DNA of 64,000 bases from Pseudotabrizicola sp. (lineage in GTDB: Bacteria; Pseudomonadota; Alphaproteobacteria; Rhodobacterales; Rhodobacteraceae), in contig NZ_JAUSNR010000006.1 in NCBI RefSeq assembly GCF_030656345.1, positions 1-64,000 on the forward strand. Reading direction: 5' to 3'. Shown here piece by piece: positions 62,425-64,000 of this stretch (positions within the stretch are counted from its first letter, which is position 1; the number at the start of each line of letters is the position of its first letter). The translations under genes and the position numbers were made by a program. The notes beneath the pieces are model-generated. The model had not been told where the DNA came from and ran no database searches. It worked only from the letters and a program-made list of their open reading frames with translations.

Positions 62425-62542
62425 CCGCCGGGCGTTTGCCACGGGGCGGCAGCGAAATCACAGCACCACGCGGCCCCGCGCACAGATATCTCGCATATCC
62501 CGGATCGTTCGCCTATGCTGCAACGCAGCAACGGAGGGCCTT

Positions 62543-63901
62543 GTGAGTGTTGTTCTGATCCTTGCCGCCTTGGCGACGCTGATCGTTGGCGCGTGGCGCG
62601 GCGTATCGGTGCTGGTGCTTGCGCCTGCGCTGGCCATGCTTGCGGCACTGGCCTCGGGTGCGCCGGTCCTTGCCGGGTATACCCAGGTCTTCATGCAGGC
62701 GGCAGGGGCGTTTGTGGTGGCGTTCTTTCCGCTGTTTCTGCTGGGTGCCGTCTTCGGCAAGGTGATGGAGGCCTCGGGGGCCGCCGCCCGTCTGGCCTCT
62801 GCCATCATCACGACGCTGGGGTCGCAAAATGCCATTCTCGCCGTGGTGCTGAGCTGCGCCGTGCTGACCTATGGCGGGGTGTCGCTGTTCGTGGTGGCCT
62901 TTGCGGCATGGCCGCTGGCGCGTGCCCTGTTCGCACAGACCGGATTGCCCGCCCGGCTGATCCCGGCGGCGATCGCGCTGGGGGCGTTTACCTTTACCAT
63001 GACCGCCTTGCCCGGCACCCCGTCGATCCAGAACGCAATTCCGATGGCAACCTTTGGCACGACATCCTTTGCCGCCCCCGGTCTGGGGCTGATTGCGGGC
63101 GCTGTGATGCTGGCGATCGGGCTGGTGTGGTTGCAGTTTCGCGTGCGGGCGCTTGCAGGCGATCCGGCCCCCGACGCGCCCGAGACCGCGCCGGATGCGC
63201 CACCGCTTGCCCTGTGGGTCGCGCTGGTGCCGATCCTGTCGGTCGGGGTGGTCACATTGCTGATGGGCACTGTCCTGCTGCCCGCGATGGATACCGGCTA
63301 TCTTGCCGATCCGGCCTTTGGCGCGACGGATCTGTCGCGGGTCAAAGGGCTGTGGTCGGTGATCACGGCGCTTGCGGTGGCCTTGGCTCTGGCGCTGATC
63401 CTGAGCCGCCCGGCCAATATGATGCAGGTCCTGAACACCGGCGCCGAATCTGCGCTGCTGCCCTTGTTCAACACCGCCAGTCTGGTGGGCTTTGGCGCGG
63501 TGATCGCCTCTTTGCCGGGGTTTGAGGTGTTGCGGGCAAGTCTTGACGGGCTGTCCGGCGGCAACGTTCTGATCGCGGCGGCCCTGTCGTCCAGCGCTCT
63601 GGCGGGCATCACCGGATCGGCCTCGGGCGGCATGTCGATCGCGCTGGATGTGCTGGGACCATCGCTTCTGGCGCAGGCTTTGGTTCAGGGTGTTGAACCT
63701 GCGCTGCTGCACCGCGTGGTCGCGGTCGCAACCGGGGGTCTTGACACGCTGCCCCACAACGGCGCGGTCATCACGCTGCTGGGGATTTGCGGAATGACCC
63801 ACAAGCAGGCCTATGGCGATATCTTTGTGGTGGCGGTGCTGGCCCCCACGATGGCCTGCATGATCATTATCGTGCTGGGAATGATGTTCGGCAGTTTTTG
63901 A
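62543..63901 (+). CDS. GntP-family permease
   Basis: The 452-residue protein has about 12 to 14 helices and GntP/CitMHS-type segments, including TMTALPGTPSIQNAIPM and ITGSASGGMSIALD. GntP proteins import gluconate and other hydroxy or keto acids by proton symport. A GTG start at 62543 is preceded by GGAGGG. The substrate cannot be told. It follows the kinase by 118 bases, so regulation by that kinase is possible but unproven. Confidence 0.87.
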   Translation: MSVVLILAALATLIVGAWRGVSVLVLAPALAMLAALASGAPVLAGYTQVFMQAAGAFVVAFFPLFLLGAVFGKVMEASGAAARLASAIITTLGSQNAILAVVLSCAVLTYGGVSLFVVAFAAWPLARALFAQTGLPARLIPAAIALGAFTFTMTALPGTPSIQNAIPMATFGTTSFAAPGLGLIAGAVMLAIGLVWLQFRVRALAGDPAPDAPETAPDAPPLALWVALVPILSVGVVTLLMGTVLLPAMDTGYLADPAFGATDLSRVKGLWSVITALAVALALALILSRPANMMQVLNTGAESALLPLFNTASLVGFGAVIASLPGFEVLRASLDGLSGGNVLIAAALSSSALAGITGSASGGMSIALDVLGPSLLAQALVQGVEPALLHRVVAVATGGLDTLPHNGAVITLLGICGMTHKQAYGDIFVVAVLAPTMACMIIIVLGMMFGSF

Positions 63902-63927
63902 GCTTCACTTTGGCGTGGCGGGACCTG

Positions 63928-64000
63928 CTACGCCAGATGACGCAGGGTGATGTCGGTTTCCGGAATGACCGAACAGGCAAGGACACGTCCGGTGACCGGG
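63928..64000 (-). CDS. C-terminal end of a probable 2Fe-2S ferredoxin-domain protein
   Basis: Only the last 24 residues lie in the window: VTGRVLACSVIPETDITLRH plus two. The form G-R-V-L-A-C-S with a following short acidic tail resembles the last cysteine segment of plant-type 2Fe-2S domains at the C-terminus of oxygenase reductases. Identification is tentative; the gene is cut by the window edge. Confidence 0.5.
   Translation of the reverse strand, partial: PVTGRVLACSVIPETDITLRHLA

Overview
This window comes from a high-GC alphaproteobacterium, very probably a member of the Rhodobacterales (Roseobacter/Rhodobacter group). Supporting signs are a GapR (DUF2312) gene, an ScfR-type regulator, TRAP transporters, an SSS-histidine kinase hybrid, a rhamnan-synthesis (RgpF) glycosyltransferase fusion and the conserved tRNA sequences.

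Positions 1 to about 6,700 look like the right end of an acquired island. The 5' end of an IS3-type transposase gene is cut by the window edge. It is followed by a small orphan or truncated gene and then a 1,709-residue protein fusing a DEDD exonuclease, a RecQ helicase and a UvrD/Rep helicase. Next come a decayed tyrosine recombinase and a bare 3' tRNA end with its own terminator, which is the usual signature of a tRNA integration site. This is the least ordinary part of the window.

The core genome follows tRNA-Val. An inositol catabolic operon (SDR, iolG, iolC-DUF2090, iolD, iolE, iolB) runs leftward. Upstream of it lies a second leftward operon for uronates (uxaC, TRAP dctPQM, a cupin, kduI, kduD, uxuB), with a divergent GntR regulator. 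Two copies of one hairpin repeat lie between genes inside these operons. A beta-alanine:pyruvate-type transaminase and a RutR-like TetR regulator are divergent and share a near-perfect RutR box.

From 25 to 40 kb there are an ScfR regulator; a response regulator, a small membrane protein and a symporter-kinase in one operon; an orphan FliM/FliN protein; a sulfur/persulfide operon (phosphatase-like protein, two half-size YeeE proteins, metallo-beta-lactamase dioxygenase); a DksA-like protein; a FadB-shaped protein that has lost its catalytic residues; GapR; and an orphan iron-type ABC permease. After tRNA-Thr comes a complete ytfQRT-yjfF-like sugar ABC operon ending in its GntR regulator.

From 45.5 to 52.3 kb lies a surface polysaccharide cluster: three co-directional glycosyltransferases facing a NeuD-like acyltransferase and a DegT aminotransferase. 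The rest holds tRNA-Cys, a CorA transporter, an RND efflux pair, an arginase and ornithine cyclodeaminase operon with divergent Lrp regulator, a hybrid histidine kinase with a tiny coupled leader ORF, a GntP-family permease, and the 3' end of a probable 2Fe-2S protein.
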